Positions 1 to 13,063 of a stretch of 64,000 nt of DNA are shown here, in pieces. The notes below the pieces were generated by a model. That model saw only the letters and a program-made list of their open reading frames with translations, was not told where the DNA came from and did not search any database. The stretch comes from Dolomedes plantarius (lineage: Eukaryota; Arthropoda; Arachnida; Araneae; Dolomedidae). The translations under genes were made by a program, and so were the position numbers. Where the stretch lies: assembly GCA_907164885.2 (NCBI GenBank), contig OU015500.1, positions 54,799,783 to 54,863,782 on the forward strand. Direction: 5' to 3'. Position 1 is the stretch's first letter. Each line of letters starts with the position of its first letter.

Positions 1-18
1 CTGATAAGGTGAGGAGTC

Positions 19-130
<112 letters not shown>

Positions 131-553
131 TTCTCCAATACCTGGTGCATGATAAAAAAATTCTTACGTTGTTCAAATATTAACATTTTTGAAGACATTA
201 TAGTTGAAGCAGAAACTGATTATTTTTAATGTTTGAGAAAGCAATATTATGCAGTCTATTCTCTACATTAGAAGAATTTGGAGGTTCAGGGTTTCCACTA
301 AAGTGATAGCTCTGGGGCTATCTGTAACTGACTTACAGTCTTAATTATTATAGCTATTGACCATATTTAACACACAAAAATAGGAAATTAAAATAAATTC
401 ATTTTTGTTAGTGCTTCTAATAATTGTGAAAATAAAAGAAATAAAGTGTCGAAAGTGACAATATTTGATATTTACGAAGAAATGTGTAAACTTTCTGCCA
501 GATGCTTTGACGAAATATTAAATTTCTTTATAATATACAAAATTTATGGTTAG

Positions 554-555
<2 letters not shown>

Positions 556-599
<44 letters not shown>
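556..599. repeat. (AT)n microsatellite
   Basis: About 44 bp of AT dinucleotides. Confidence 0.95.
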
Positions 600-602
<3 letters not shown>

Positions 603-999
603 AATATATTAGACTTTACGAAATTGTACAAAATCTTAGTGATATTTTTCGTTGAGATACGGTGCGAAATAGCATTTTAATATGTTAGGAAAATTTGCCA
701 GTTTTAATTTATAGAAACCACTGTAGGTTTTCAGTTATTTTCACAACTAATTTGTTATTAGAGTTTTAGTACCCAAATGTGTTTATGTAATAAAACATTT
801 AGAAACATAAAAAATCCTTTCTAATAATTGATCGTCTCTTTGGAAGCGTGAGATATAATCTAATTTGCCCTCTAAAACTGATCATTAGAATGATATACCA
901 AAATAAATTTTTCTTAAACCTTACAAAATTTTTATACTAGTGTTTTAGAAATTATTAACCATAATATCTTAATTTGTCAGTTATTTTACTATGTATTTT

Positions 1000-1215
<216 letters not shown>

Positions 1216-3614
1216 TTTGGATATATTAAATACCAATTGATTTTCCTAATGTATTGCAAAGGAGTTTATTTCAGTTTGTACTCTATGGATGGAATTCTAA
1301 TGTCAGTTTATAAAAATATATTTATGCTTCATCGCATATAATTTGCGATTAATCTTATTAAATAGTCAAAAATGAATCCTACAAAACTACTAATATGATT
1401 TTATAAGCTCCTAATTTTGAATGGTGTAAGATATTCACATAAAAACATTTCACCTTAAACTAAAGAAACTCACAAGTGTTAATGTCTACTGAACTAAAAT
1501 GCTCTCCAGGAAACTTCTCTGAAGATGTGAAATAAAAGGAAAAATGTGTTTCTATGATGCATGTTAAGCATAAAAACAAACGAAAAATGAATGATGTAGC
1601 ATGCAAGTTGTCATTCCAAGCATTTAATGTATCTTATTCCTCTTTAGGCGCTCCGGGAGATCGATATACTCCTTTCTTCTACACATCATCAATCATGAAG
1701 GAGCATGTATCATTAACATTAACACCGTAAATAGCGCAATAAATATTTGACAGATATATTGAATTTACTTTTGGTAGTAATATTATTTCAAGTTTAGGAT
1801 ATTTAAAGTTGGTTTTTCTAATTAATTAATACTAAATGACGTTTTCGACGAAAACGGAGCTACAGTATTTTTAAAAGTATTTTGAACAAAAATTTCTGGC
1901 AAATCTTTTGCTTAGGAAATCTTTTATACAAATCTATAAATAATATTAATAGAAGACAACTGTTCCTAAATTTGTATTAAAAACAAATTACCTTTTATTT
2001 GAATATAAAAAAAACATAAACATTTTTTGACACGTGTCAACAAAATTTTTAAAAAGTGCTTCTAAATTCGCAACGACTTTTTATAGGATTAGATAATGAA
2101 TTGAAAGCATGTTTCCGATCAATCGTTATTCCTTTTTCACTTTTTATTCGGCTAATTTCATTGCTTTTCTGCGTAAACTTTTGGATGGGAAAAAGTAATG
2201 CATATTTTGTCTGACGTAAACGATTAGGTATGTAATAGGACACGGACTTTATTAGGTACGTAAACGATTAATAATATCCCGTCTCGTGTTTAGTGGCAAA
2301 GTCCAGGGGTCATTAATACTTCAGTAAAACATTAAGGGTAATTTTAAATTTGGGGAGAGGGGGGAGGAGAACAACCATATTAAGCATCCTTAATCACAAT
2401 CTATCTTCCACGTTTCACTTAATGAACATCATATGTTTAATATATCACTCGCTGACACTTACTATAACCTATATCAAAGTTGTGAACACATAAATTGAAT
2501 GTAACATAGAGAAGTCTAACTCTTTGTGTCACATAAAGGTGAGATATATAAATTGTGCTTTTTCTCTGGAAGTTAAAATGTTTAATTGTACGTAAATAAA
2601 GTTCATATATCTTATCTAAGACTTTATCTTTTCTGGGCTGCTTGGATTTCTGAGACTATTGAGGTTGTTGCATAGTAATAAATGGTTTCACAGTCTACAA
2701 AATGTTAATTTTCGACAATGGCAGTTGTTTCTAAAGAATGTAGTGTATGTAAGCTTAAGATTGAACACTCAATTTTTGCATGTAAAACATCACTGAAAAG
2801 TCCTTATTGTGAAGTTGTCGACAGTAGAATACTGAGAAGAGAAACGACTGTAACACATTATATGTTTCTGTATGGGATTACGTAGAAATACTAGACAAAC
2901 TCTTCCTTTATGTCCTACATGGAGCCCCGTTAATCAATCTTATTTTAAATAACTGTTCTTGAATACAACTAAGGAATCTTCTCAGAGGCTAGTTTCCCTT
3001 AAGAATATTATTGTCATAAAAGAATTCCTGGTTTGCATCAGTACGTAGGTTTTCATCGTTACTTTATCATCCGCAAGAATGACACTACCGGATGTTTTTC
3101 TGTTGAGACAATAGTGCAGCTTCCATTAACTTTAACTTTTTTTTTTTTTGCCAAAGCGCATTTATCTCCCGAAGAAAACAAAAGAAATGTCATTAACATG
3201 ACCAGGGTGAATAGCCATGACTTTTTTAATGCCAAAAACTCATGCCAAATGGAATCTACCAAAAGAAGAGAGATTTTAGACAAATTATTTGAAAACTTTG
3301 AACTGTCTGATTATTTTTGTGGTAACTTCTTGCATTACCTTCATTTTACATGCTTAACACAGAAAAAAAGCATCAATAAAATAAACTGATTGTTGAAGCG
3401 GGAAATCATTGTTCATACTTAAGTGTAATTATGACTACATTCACATTCTTATTGTTACATTTCTTTACTATATTCTTTACAGTTATTGTTATTATCCGGT
3501 CCGCATTATTTTTGAACTGATACAGGGTTATTATTAGATTCTTTTAACATTCTGCATACGGATGTGTATACACATAAACACACACGCATATTTCTCTTTC
3601 TCTCGCTCTGTCTC

Positions 3615-3646
<32 letters not shown>

Positions 3647-4352
3647 CGACATGGTCATAAGGAAACTTTGCCGATATATGGACCTCTAGCGGCCATTCCG
3701 TTCAATCTATCGAGATGAGATTTCAGATATAGTTATTCAGAGGTATAATCCCGGGATTCTGAGAACGGCAACACGGTGACGCTCACGGTTAAGGTTATAG
3801 GTATAGAAACTCGCAATTTTCGAATGGCAATGTCCCTCTGTTTAACATCGCAAAATACTCAGCGCATGCGAAAACCCTAAAAAGCGTTGGAATGGTACGT
3901 GTATCACAAAAAACGGACGCGTTATGCACGCACAAAAAACAGCTCTGCGAACAGCCAACAAAGACACGCACGGAGGAAATTTGCGTATGACAGAGGATAG
4001 AAACCTATCACAGAGCGCCGTTCGCCAGATAATCAGCGTAGAAAACCGATAAATCCTCTGGTCGTGTTTTTGTTAGCCATTTGCAGAGCTGATTTTTTTT
4101 GTGCGTGCATAACGCGTCCGTTTTCTGTGATACACGTATCGTTCCAACGTTTTTTAGGGTTTTCGCATGCGCTGAGTATTTTGCGAAGGGAAAAAGTGGG
4201 CGTTGCCTTTTGAAAATTTCAACTACCTATTACCGTAACCGTGAGGGTCACTATGTTGCCGTTCTCTGAATCCTGAGCTCATACATCTGAATAACTATAT
4301 CTGAAATCTCATCTCGATAGGTTGAAAGGAACAGCCGCAAGGGGTCCGTATA

Positions 4353-5120
4353 CAAGGTGCGCCCATAAAGTAGCCGGACAATGTTTTATAAATAAGAAAA
4401 ATATTACTCACCTTCAAATAAATTTACCTACTTCAAAATAATCGCCAAAGGAGTCTATACAATTTTTCCAACGTGTCTTCAAGTTATCGAAACACTGTTT
4501 ATAGGCGTTGGAACTAACCGTTCGCAAAATACGCGTAACATTTGATTTAATATCCAAGACTTTTTCAAATCTCTGTTCTTACATGGATTTTGAATTTTTT
4601 AATTACAAAGGACTTATTCACCACGAATTTGTTCCTGAAAATCAAACAATTAATCAGTATTTTTACAAGGAGGTGCTCTTTCGATTAAGAAACAGGATAA
4701 GGTGAGTTAGGAAGGAACTGTTTGATTCTGGTCAATAGTTTCTTTCACAGGATAATGCTAGGCCCCATACAGCACTTTCTCTACAACAATATCTTGATAG
4801 GCATTCAATTATAGTGATAAATCTCCCACCATATTCTCCCGACTTATCGCCAGCTGATTTTTTCTTTTTTCCGAAGCTCAAGATGGCCATGAAAAGACAG
4901 AGATTTGAAAACGTCTCGGATATAAAATGAAATGTTACGCGTATTTTGCGAACGGTTAGTTCCAATGCCTATAAACAGTGTTTCGATGACTTGAAGAAAC
5001 GTTGGAAAAATTGTATAGACTCGTTTGTCCTTTATTTTGAAGGAGATAGATTTATTTGAAAGTGAGTAATATTTTTCTTATTTATAAAAAATTGTCCGGC
5101 TACTTTATGGGCGCACCTTG
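4353..5120 (+). mobile_element. mariner-derived element with ~230-bp terminal inverted repeats
   Basis: The ends read CAAGGTGCGCCCATAAAGTA and its inverse, flanked by TA at 4351-4352 and 5121-5122. The two arms stay alignable for about 230 bp, far longer than usual mariner termini. They do so because the left arm is an inverted copy of the transposase 3' coding end that occupies the right arm. The middle still encodes a transposase C-terminal fragment. It sits inside a larger foldback element (3650-5150). Confidence 0.85.
4595..5059 (+). pseudogene. mariner transposase, C-terminal remnant
   Basis: The frame reads GLIHHEFVPENQTINQYFYK, a mariner motif between the first and second catalytic residues. 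In-frame stops follow. It then reads SQDNARPHTA (second catalytic Asp) and PPYSPDLSPADFFFFPKLK (third Asp, with 34 residues between the two, the DD34D spacing of mariners). It continues with KMAMKRQRFENVSDIK, one stop, and the C-terminus ending YFEGDRFI. The N-terminal DNA-binding domains and first catalytic Asp are absent, replaced by the inverted arm. The copy is non-functional. Confidence 0.85.
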
Positions 5121-5147
5121 TATCAGGAAAGTTTCTTTCTTACCACC

Positions 5148-5690
<543 letters not shown>

Positions 5691-6049
5691 AATTCCGACA
5701 GATTTTCTAAGTTTTTCTTAGACCCCTTCCTTTCACATGCTTTTTATTTTTATTAATGAGATTGTTTATGATAACAGTACTTAACAGTGTTTATGACAAC
5801 ATTTGATATACATCAGATGATGTATATCTGATATATATCTGTAGATATCAGATGTTATATATATAATACTTGATATATATAACATCTGATATCTACCCTT
5901 ACACTTTATTTCTATTTTTTTCTGGCTCTCCATGTATAACTAATATTAATATTTTTAACTTTTCTCTTTTTCTCGTGTATTTTCAGGTAATAGAAAATAT
6001 TAATCTCTGCTAAAACCTAAAATATTTGTTCAGAATAATCCCTTAAAAT

Positions 6050-6729
6050 TATATTTTGTACATGTTATTTTAAGTAAAGTTCGTAAATGTTTTCGAGATA
6101 AGAAAATTATAATATTTTCCATAGAGGAAATTTATTTCATTCTTCTCAAAGTTAAAAGTGAGGTGTATTATATATTTGAAAACCAGGAATTACCTGATTA
6201 TATAACTTTAATTGTTATAATTTATTTGAAAATGATTTAAAATTAAAATTGAATGTAGTTCAATGTTTTATAAATTTTGTTCAGTACTATTTTAGTAGTT
6301 GACAAGTGAAAACATTTCATAGTTTTGCATATCAAACAATGGTTCATTGTTAAAGCTTAGCTGTTCAAGAAATATTTTGTTTTGAGACATCTTCAAATAC
6401 GTCTTGATAAGTTTATTCTTTGGTGATAAAAATAATAATATTCTGTCATCCTACAGTCTTATATTGCTGAATACGATAAGACTGAAAAAAGGACTGAACA
6501 AAATTTATAAAACATTGAACTACATTCAATTTTAATTTTAAATCATTTTCAAATAAATTATATAAATTAAGATTATATAATCGGGTAATTCGTGATTTTC
6601 AAATATATATTACACCTCACTTTTAACTTTGAGAAGAATGAAATAAATTTCCTCTATGGAAAATATTATAATTTTCTTATCTTGAGAAAATTTACGAAAT
6701 TTACTTAAAATAACAAGTACAAAATATAA
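6050..6729. repeat. Foldback element, ~237-bp inverted arms
   Basis: The arm at about 6050-6285 recurs inverted at about 6493-6729, with a spacer of about 207 bp. Shared words include TTTCCTCTATGGAAAATATT, ACATTGAACTACATTCAATT and ACTTAAAATAACA. Mismatches are few. No coding potential; probably a MITE, but I could not define a target duplication. Confidence 0.75.
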
Positions 6730-7589
6730 ACATACCTTTCGGTCATTGTCCAATGACGGTATATTAAAAAAATGTTGGAAATAAAAAAATCCCACATCCC
6801 ACACAGTCGAGCATCAGAGTTGTAACAAATCTTGAACCATGTACGAACTGCAGACATTAACTGTGTAGGAAGATAATTGGCATAAATAGCGTGCGCCAAA
6901 TGTTTCGCCAAAACAAAATCGCCAATTTTTACTGCCCAAAGAGCATTCCCGTCTATTTTTAGAAGTACCCCCACTCATTCTCAGTAAAACGGTCCTTGCA
7001 CGTGCAAGGAGTGTCCACAAAGGAATTTTACGACCCCAAGCGAGGGGCAGAACACAGCTGGCCGAGAGGAGGGGGGGGGGGGTGGATGCGCGGTTAAAAA
7101 AAATTAAAACTAATTTATTAGTAAAATAATGAATATAAAAATATTATCATTATGCTAGATAACTACTTAGAGTTAAAAATGAATTTTACAAGAATAACTG
7201 GAAATAAACAAAACTACATTGGTTTTAAAAACGCTACTCCACGTAGCAACCAGTTGGGAAATACATTTTTCGTTTTTGTTTTAACACGTTTTAACCCATC
7301 AAATAGCGTCGGTTAGGGCGGTTTTTGTCAGGTTGCAGGAAAATACTATTTTATGCCCTGAGCCTATAAATCACGGCCCGGGATAATTTGCACTAAATTA
7401 ATTTTGAACGTGTCCACCTCAACAACTGAAAAACAAAGCTTTTTGTCTCTAATTTTTGTGCTGGATTTTGCGATTGCTGACCAATAAAAATATTTCACAG
7501 GTAAGGAAACTTGATGATATTTTTTCATTAAAATATCAGAGCACCTCACTAGAATCAGCAGAAATCCATCACATATGCCTCATTATTTA

Positions 7590-9254
7590 CAGTGGCTCCC
7601 AAAAGTGTTCGTACACTTACGATTTTCAATGAAATAGGGGTCTATCCATTAATTAAAATGAATATTTCAGAATGCGTATTTAACAATTAGATGTATAATC
7701 TATTCTTAACAAAACTACATGAAATATTTTAAAAACATAGTAAAACTTTATTTTTAAGAAACCAGTAATCAAAAAGTAACAAAAACTTTATCCCACAACA
7801 GTCATCGAACACTTGTAAAAAAATCTCTACTTATAAGAAAATATTTTAATTTTTCGTTAAATTAATATTTAGTAGGATATCCTTTAGCATCAACAACAGC
7901 TTTTAAACGTCTGGGAATAGATTGCACTAGTTCTTTTGTAATTTCTGCATCAATGTTCATCTATTCTTCCATCATAATTGTTTTTAGTTCGCTTTTTCTT
8001 TTAAAAATGTCGTGTTTTCGTACTCGAACCTCCAGTTCTCTCCAAAAATGTTCTATTGAGTTTAAATCTGGCGATTGAGGTGGTGTTTTCAAAACTTGTG
8101 GACAATTATAGAGACACCAGAGGCGAACGTTGAGAGCCGTGGGCTTAGGATCGTTATCTTGATTAAAAAAAAATTAAAAATTTCAAATACCCAAATTTTA
8201 GGCTGATAATTTTAAATTGTCTCTTAAAATATTTATATAAACAGAACGATTCATTATGCCATCAATAAATACCAAATTACTTAGTCCTGATGTTGACATG
8301 CACTCCCACACAAGGACACCTCCACCGCCATGCTTAACTGTTTCTACTAAGTTCTTAGGATTAAGTTCCTCATTTTTTCTTCTCCATACAATTATACGCC
8401 CATCGGAACCAAAAATGATAAACTTGCTTTCATCGGCAAATAAGACATTATTCCAATAGGTTTGGGGCTTATTAATCATTGATAGTGCGAAGGAAAGCCC
8501 GAGCTTTCTGTTTTTCTCACTCACAAAAAAAATTGTACGGGCAGAACGCCCATATAATCCAGCAGCTCTGAGAACTCTTCGAACAGTTTCAGGTGAAATT
8601 GAAGTAGAAAATGTTTCATTAAATTCTGCAGAAAGTTTTACAGCACTCAAACGTAGATTTTTCACAAATTTTCTAATTAAAAATCTCTGATCACGTTTTG
8701 TTAACTTTGCCGGACGACCTTTTCTTATCTTGATTTTGATCCGATTTTCTTCTTTAAAGCGTTTTATCACATACTGCACAGTATAATGGGATAAATTAAG
8801 TAATTTAGCAACATTCCGAACTGATTTACCACAACTATGATGAAAAATAATCAATTTTCGATCAATGCTGTTTGTTGTTTCTTTGCAAGCCATTTTTAAA
8901 TAATAAATAGAATATTACGGAATAGGCAAGCAAAAATTAAAGCCAAATGATATTTTAAATGCCACCACAATTCAAAAATAAAAATAAAGCGCCAGGCGAT
9001 AATTTTAGTTATGAATTTATCCGAAAATATTTCAGTGTACGATGACTTTTGTGAGATAGTTTTTGTTACTTTTTGATTATTGGTGTTTTAAAAATAAAGT
9101 TTTACTATGTTTCAAAATATTTCATATCGTTTTGTTCAGAATAGATTATAAATTTTATTATTAAATGCCCATTCTGTAATATTCATTTTAATTAATGGAT
9201 AGATCCTTATTTCATTGAAAATCGTAAGTGTACGAGCACATTTTGGAGCCACTG
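7590..9254 (-). mobile_element. Tc1-like DNA transposon, near complete, with ~225-bp inverted repeats
   Basis: The ends read CAGTGGCTCC and its inverse, flanked by TA at 7588-7589 and 9255-9256. The inverted repeats stay alignable for about 225 bp (for example ACACTTACGATTTTCAATGA and CTATCCATTAATTAAAATGA in both arms). The 1665-bp length fits a Tc1-family element with one transposase gene, which is present on the minus strand but broken. Confidence 0.92.
7862..8893 (-). pseudogene. Tc1-like transposase, broken (DD34E)
   Basis: From the ATG at 8893 the reading opens with MACKETTNSIDRK, a paired-like helix-turn-helix region (SVRNVAKLLNLSHYTVQYVI), the AT-hook-like KIRKGRPAKLTKRD, a second HTH (SISPETVRRVLRAAGLYGR), and the first catalytic Asp in LFADESKF, then GGGGVLVWECMS. 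The frame ends at a stop near 8198. After a frameshift around a poly-A/T run at about 8165, it resumes with QDNDPKPTALNV (second Asp) and PPQSPDLNSIEHFWRELE (Glu, 34 residues later), one further in-frame stop, and the usual ending SIPRRLKAVVDAKGYPTKY. All catalytic residues remain, but at least two lesions prevent a full protein. Confidence 0.92.
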
Positions 9255-9289
9255 TAGGTGTTCATATTCAAAATGAACTATTTCCCTTT

Positions 9290-10194
9290 TGGAACAAAAA
9301 ATAAGACATGAAATAATATCACTCTTAAAATTTTGTAAATATTATTCTACTATTTTAGATTCCACCCCTGATCTAAGCAACCAAGACCGACTTACTGTTG
9401 TAGTGAGATTTGTTCTATTAAGTAATAAATCAAAGCAAATGGAAATTAGGGAGCATTTTTTGGGGATTTATTTCAATATCAGATTTCCTTGAAACAGATA
9501 AATCAAATAGGTCTACAAAATGTAAATATGTGGAAAGTATGTTACATGATCCATTTAAAAATGAAAAATATATTATAGCTGAAGATTTATGCGATGAAAC
9601 TGACAACATTGCCCTCTATATTTCCCTTGAAATGAACGCGTTAAATGTGATTCAATACCTATTTACAAACAACCTCATCTATCTGTATCCAAATTTAGTG
9701 ATTACCATACGAATTTTATTAACATTGCCTGTGACTGTGGCTAGCGGGGAAAGAAGCTTTTCAAAACTTAAAATAATAAAAAATTATTTGAGGTCTACAA
9801 TGGGACAAGAAAGGCTTTCAGACTTATCTATTATTAGCATCGAACAGGACATTTCGGAAGATATAGATGATCAGATATTATAACAGAATTTGCATTAAAA
9901 AAAGCAAGGAAAGCAAAGATTATCTTTTTGACTGACTTATTAAGTATATGTATTAATAGATATGTGTTGTATGTATTTAATATAACGTATTCATTTAGTT
10001 GTTATATCAATACATTAATAATTATTATGTTAGGTTATAAAATTAAAAAATTAACTGAATTTATAATATTTTCTGCAATTCGTTGTTTCATTTAATGTAA
10101 AAATATTTCAGAGAAATTTCAATTAATCCATGCGGTATGAGGGGGTGGGGGAATTATTCTCGCACACGTATCGCAGCTACCCTAGAAACTGCCC
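9290..10194 (+). pseudogene. hAT transposase relic (ZMYM1/DUF4371-like), internally deleted
   Basis: The first block (9290-9490) reads RHEIISLLKFCKYYSTILDS and TPDLSNQDRLTVVVRFV, typical of the hAT catalytic region in ZMYM1-like transposases, ending at a stop after EIREHFLGIYF. The second block (9530-9880) contains YPNLVITIRILLTLPVTVAS, GERSFSKLKIIKNYLRSTMG and QERLSDLSIISIE, the hAT C-terminal dimerisation domain. Most of the central region is missing. The sequence near 10194 ends ...AACTGCCCTG, like an inverted CAGGGC hAT terminus. A left terminus was not identified, and a Tc1-like element lies immediately upstream, perhaps inserted into the hAT element. Confidence 0.85.
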
Positions 10195-10945
10195 TGTATT
10201 TACTAGCACATTAAAAGCTACTAAATTACTGTCAACATTTACATACATACAAACACACACTTTCTAATTTTATCTCTGATGAGATGGAGTTTGTTTTTAT
10301 GAAGCATATTCGAAAAATATGAATACAGTTCATATCAATGAGTGTTAAAACTTATAAAGTATTTGTACCTACATTTACATATACGTTGGTCTGCTATATG
10401 AAATTTATTTTCAGTCATCAATTATTTTTATTTCATTTCCTAGATTCATTCTTTATTGTTCTATACATCACTAGCTATAAAGTATGCGAATAAATACTGT
10501 AAAAATGACGAATAAAATTCAATGTACCTCAATATTTTAATAACAATATTATGACTGTATAGAGGTTTAAAAATGTATATGTTTTTAGTGTTTAATCTGT
10601 TAAACATTTATTGAAATGCATTCGGACGCAATTTCATTTAAAAGAGAACTGTCACTCGAAGTATTTTACTTTATGCTATGAATATATCTATCTTCTGATA
10701 AATAAAAACGGTCATGTTATTCATTACAAAATCAATATACTTACCCCCCCCCCCCGCGAAAAAAAAAGTGCCGAAAATAAGCTAAAATGGTCATGTTTCT
10801 ATAATAAAAAATGGCTCCAATTCCTGCGTCACGAAATATTTAAATCATGAAATAATTATCAACACCATCACCGAAAAATTTGAAGTCCAAATAAGTGTAA
10901 CCCAGCGGTCTACCAAAAAACGAAATGTAGAGCCTAACGATTACC

Positions 10946-10973
10946 CCCTACCACCCGGCAAGGGGTGGTAGGG
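10946..10973. repeat. Perfect 11-bp hairpin, C/G-rich
   Basis: CCCTACCACCC, loop GGCAAG, GGGTGGTAGGG. It stands out in AT-rich sequence, about 200 bp after a C13 run (10744-10756). Function unknown. Confidence 0.8.
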
Positions 10974-11349
10974 TTGCCAAGTAAATCGCAGAGAACCTGA
11001 GTATGAAATGAAGCGCCAGATAGATACCCGCTTTGGCATCCAAGAGAGTCTGCCGAAAAGTCCGTCTTAATCAAAATGAAAAACAAATTTAGGCAGGTAC
11101 TACTCTTTACTCTCTTGTGCATAAACTCTTGATCAAAAAAATTATCCATTTGTAAGTGGATGTTTATTTCATTTCTATATAAAAGCCAAAAATAAATTAA
11201 TATAATCTAACAATAGTTGATGTCTGTCAAAACACGACGGCTAGATAGTAAATGAATGTACTAATACACAAATTATATTCAACACATCATTGTCAAATGT
11301 TGAAAATCATAATAATGCGCAGAAACAAATTGTGATTAAGCGGCTTCGC

Positions 11350-11660
11350 GCTTAGTGAGTATCTAAAGACAGATTTAAAAATGTCACTGAGCATGTGCAG
11401 AAAGCAATCTTTTTAAATTGTAAATTATCGCTAATTAAACAGCATGAAATAAACAGTTTCCATGAGGTTTACTGTTGTATTTCACAAATATAATTATCAT
11501 AAAAATAAATAAGGCAGAGATAGGTCTAGAGAGACTTCTCGGAATAAACGTGTTTACCATTAAAACATGTCACTGAGCGTGCGCGGAAACAGTGAGTTTC
11601 TAAAGACAGATTTAAACATGCCACTGAGCATGCGTAAAAATCAATTGTAAATTATTGCTA
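11350..11660. repeat. Degenerate direct repeat, two units ~237 bp apart
   Basis: GTGAGTATCTAAAGACAGAT at about 11356 and GTGAGTTTCTAAAGACAGAT at about 11591, each followed by TTTAAA-ATG-CACTGAGCATG and later AATTGTAAATTAT-GCTAATTAA. A third CACTGAGCGTGCGC lies between them. Non-coding. Confidence 0.65.
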
Positions 11661-12019
11661 ATTAATGGAAATTGCTGTCACAAAAACCAAATTTAACAAA
11701 TCTACAGATTACAATCTTTCGTTTAAGACCAAAATGAAGTAAATTGATGCAGTAGTTTTCTCTCACGGACTGCCCAAAAAGTCGGCTTAGCAAATTAAAT
11801 ATATAGTTGATATATATTATGCATATATCACATAGTATAACCGAAAGATTATATTATATCAGCCGTATACTTCTGATATAATTCAATCTTTTCATACAAG
11901 GAAAATTATGTGAATATTTCGTGCAAAAGAAGTTTCACAAAAGTGAAATAAATATTTATGAAAAGTCTGTTTAATCTAATCTTCGCCTTCCCTTTCAAAT
12001 CCATAATTCTGATGCAGAT

Positions 12020-12260
12020 TTCTGTTACTTGTGGTTACGAATCGGACTATCGATTCCGGGACGTTACAGGGAGAGCGGTTTCGCGTCGATTCCTATCCAA
12101 CCATCACCGGCCCTCAAACGGGTACACATTACGGGAGTCCGCGTCGGACATTCGTAAATCACCCGGCAACGATACGGATCATTTTCCCCGAGCCTATCGT
12201 TCTACCGGCGCCTCCAGAACCGGCCCGTCAAGTTGCCGTCAGTCTTGTGTTTGTTGGGTA
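12020..12260. mobile_element. GC-rich segment ending GTGTTTGTTGGG beside (TA)n, unknown transposon end
   Basis: About 240 bp of GC-rich sequence in AT-rich surroundings, ending TGTGTTTGTTGGG directly followed by TATATATATATA. Inverted, it starts like the segment at 5331 and also contains TGACGGGCCGGTT, but about 28 nt from the end instead of about 248. It may be the opposite end of one 6.9-kb composite element or a second copy of the same family in opposite orientation. Confidence 0.5.
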
Positions 12261-12331
12261 TATATATATATAATGATTTTTCAATGATTCTTATCGCTGA
12301 AGATTATAATGTTTATATTTTTTTTATTTAA

Positions 12332-13063
12332 GGTGACTGCCTACGTTCGGAGCCATTTTTTATAAAAAAATCCATTTTTTATTTTTTGGTCTCTTTTGGT
12401 AAAATAGAACTTAAAAATTAAAAAATGAACAAAATCTTACCTGTAAATACCACAACTTTTTATCAATTGGTCAATTTGAAGTACTAATTTTCAATGAAAT
12501 TTAGCTAAAACGCCTATCACTCTGTACAAAATGGCAATGCTACTATTTTAATTTCCTTCTCACACATGAAACATATGACAGTTATCTTCAAAATGACCTA
12601 TAATCTAAGAGAAATTTTAAAATGAAAAAATAATGCAGACAATTGTATGTTCAACTATGAAAATTTTTCCTGATTCTTCATTTTTTTCCTCATAAAAAGT
12701 ACCCCAAATAAAAAAACTATTTATTATATATCAAATATTGTACGTAATTTCATTAACAATAGCATCTAAAACATTTCCTGGAAATTTTATCAAATTATAT
12801 GCATTATTATGTGTGATACATGATAACGGTTGATATTTGTGCTAAAAAACATAATTCTGAGAAAAACGCATTTAAAGTTTTTTGTCACTTCAATTTTGTA
12901 GCTGACGATGTTTTTTAAAATAGCTATAAATCTGCTTCTAATTGATGGAGAATTAAAATCAAAACGATTCTGAAAAGAGGCAACATTGAATTACATGATT
13001 CTTGGAAAAAATAAAATTGACCAAACTAGTCAAAAAATGACATTTTCAACGTAGGAAGTCACC
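12332..13063. mobile_element. TTAA-flanked inverted-repeat element (MITE)
   Basis: The ends read GGTGACTGCCTACGTT and the inverse of GGTGACTTCCTACGTT, with TTAA on both sides (12328-12331 and 13064-13067). The interior is AT-rich and non-coding. TTAA targets are used by piggyBac and some other superfamilies; the termini do not identify which one. Confidence 0.8.

Noticed and set aside
3033..3389. 118-codon open frame
   Set aside because: No recognisable domain, AT-rich composition like the intron, overlapping frame on the other strand, no splice or promoter context.
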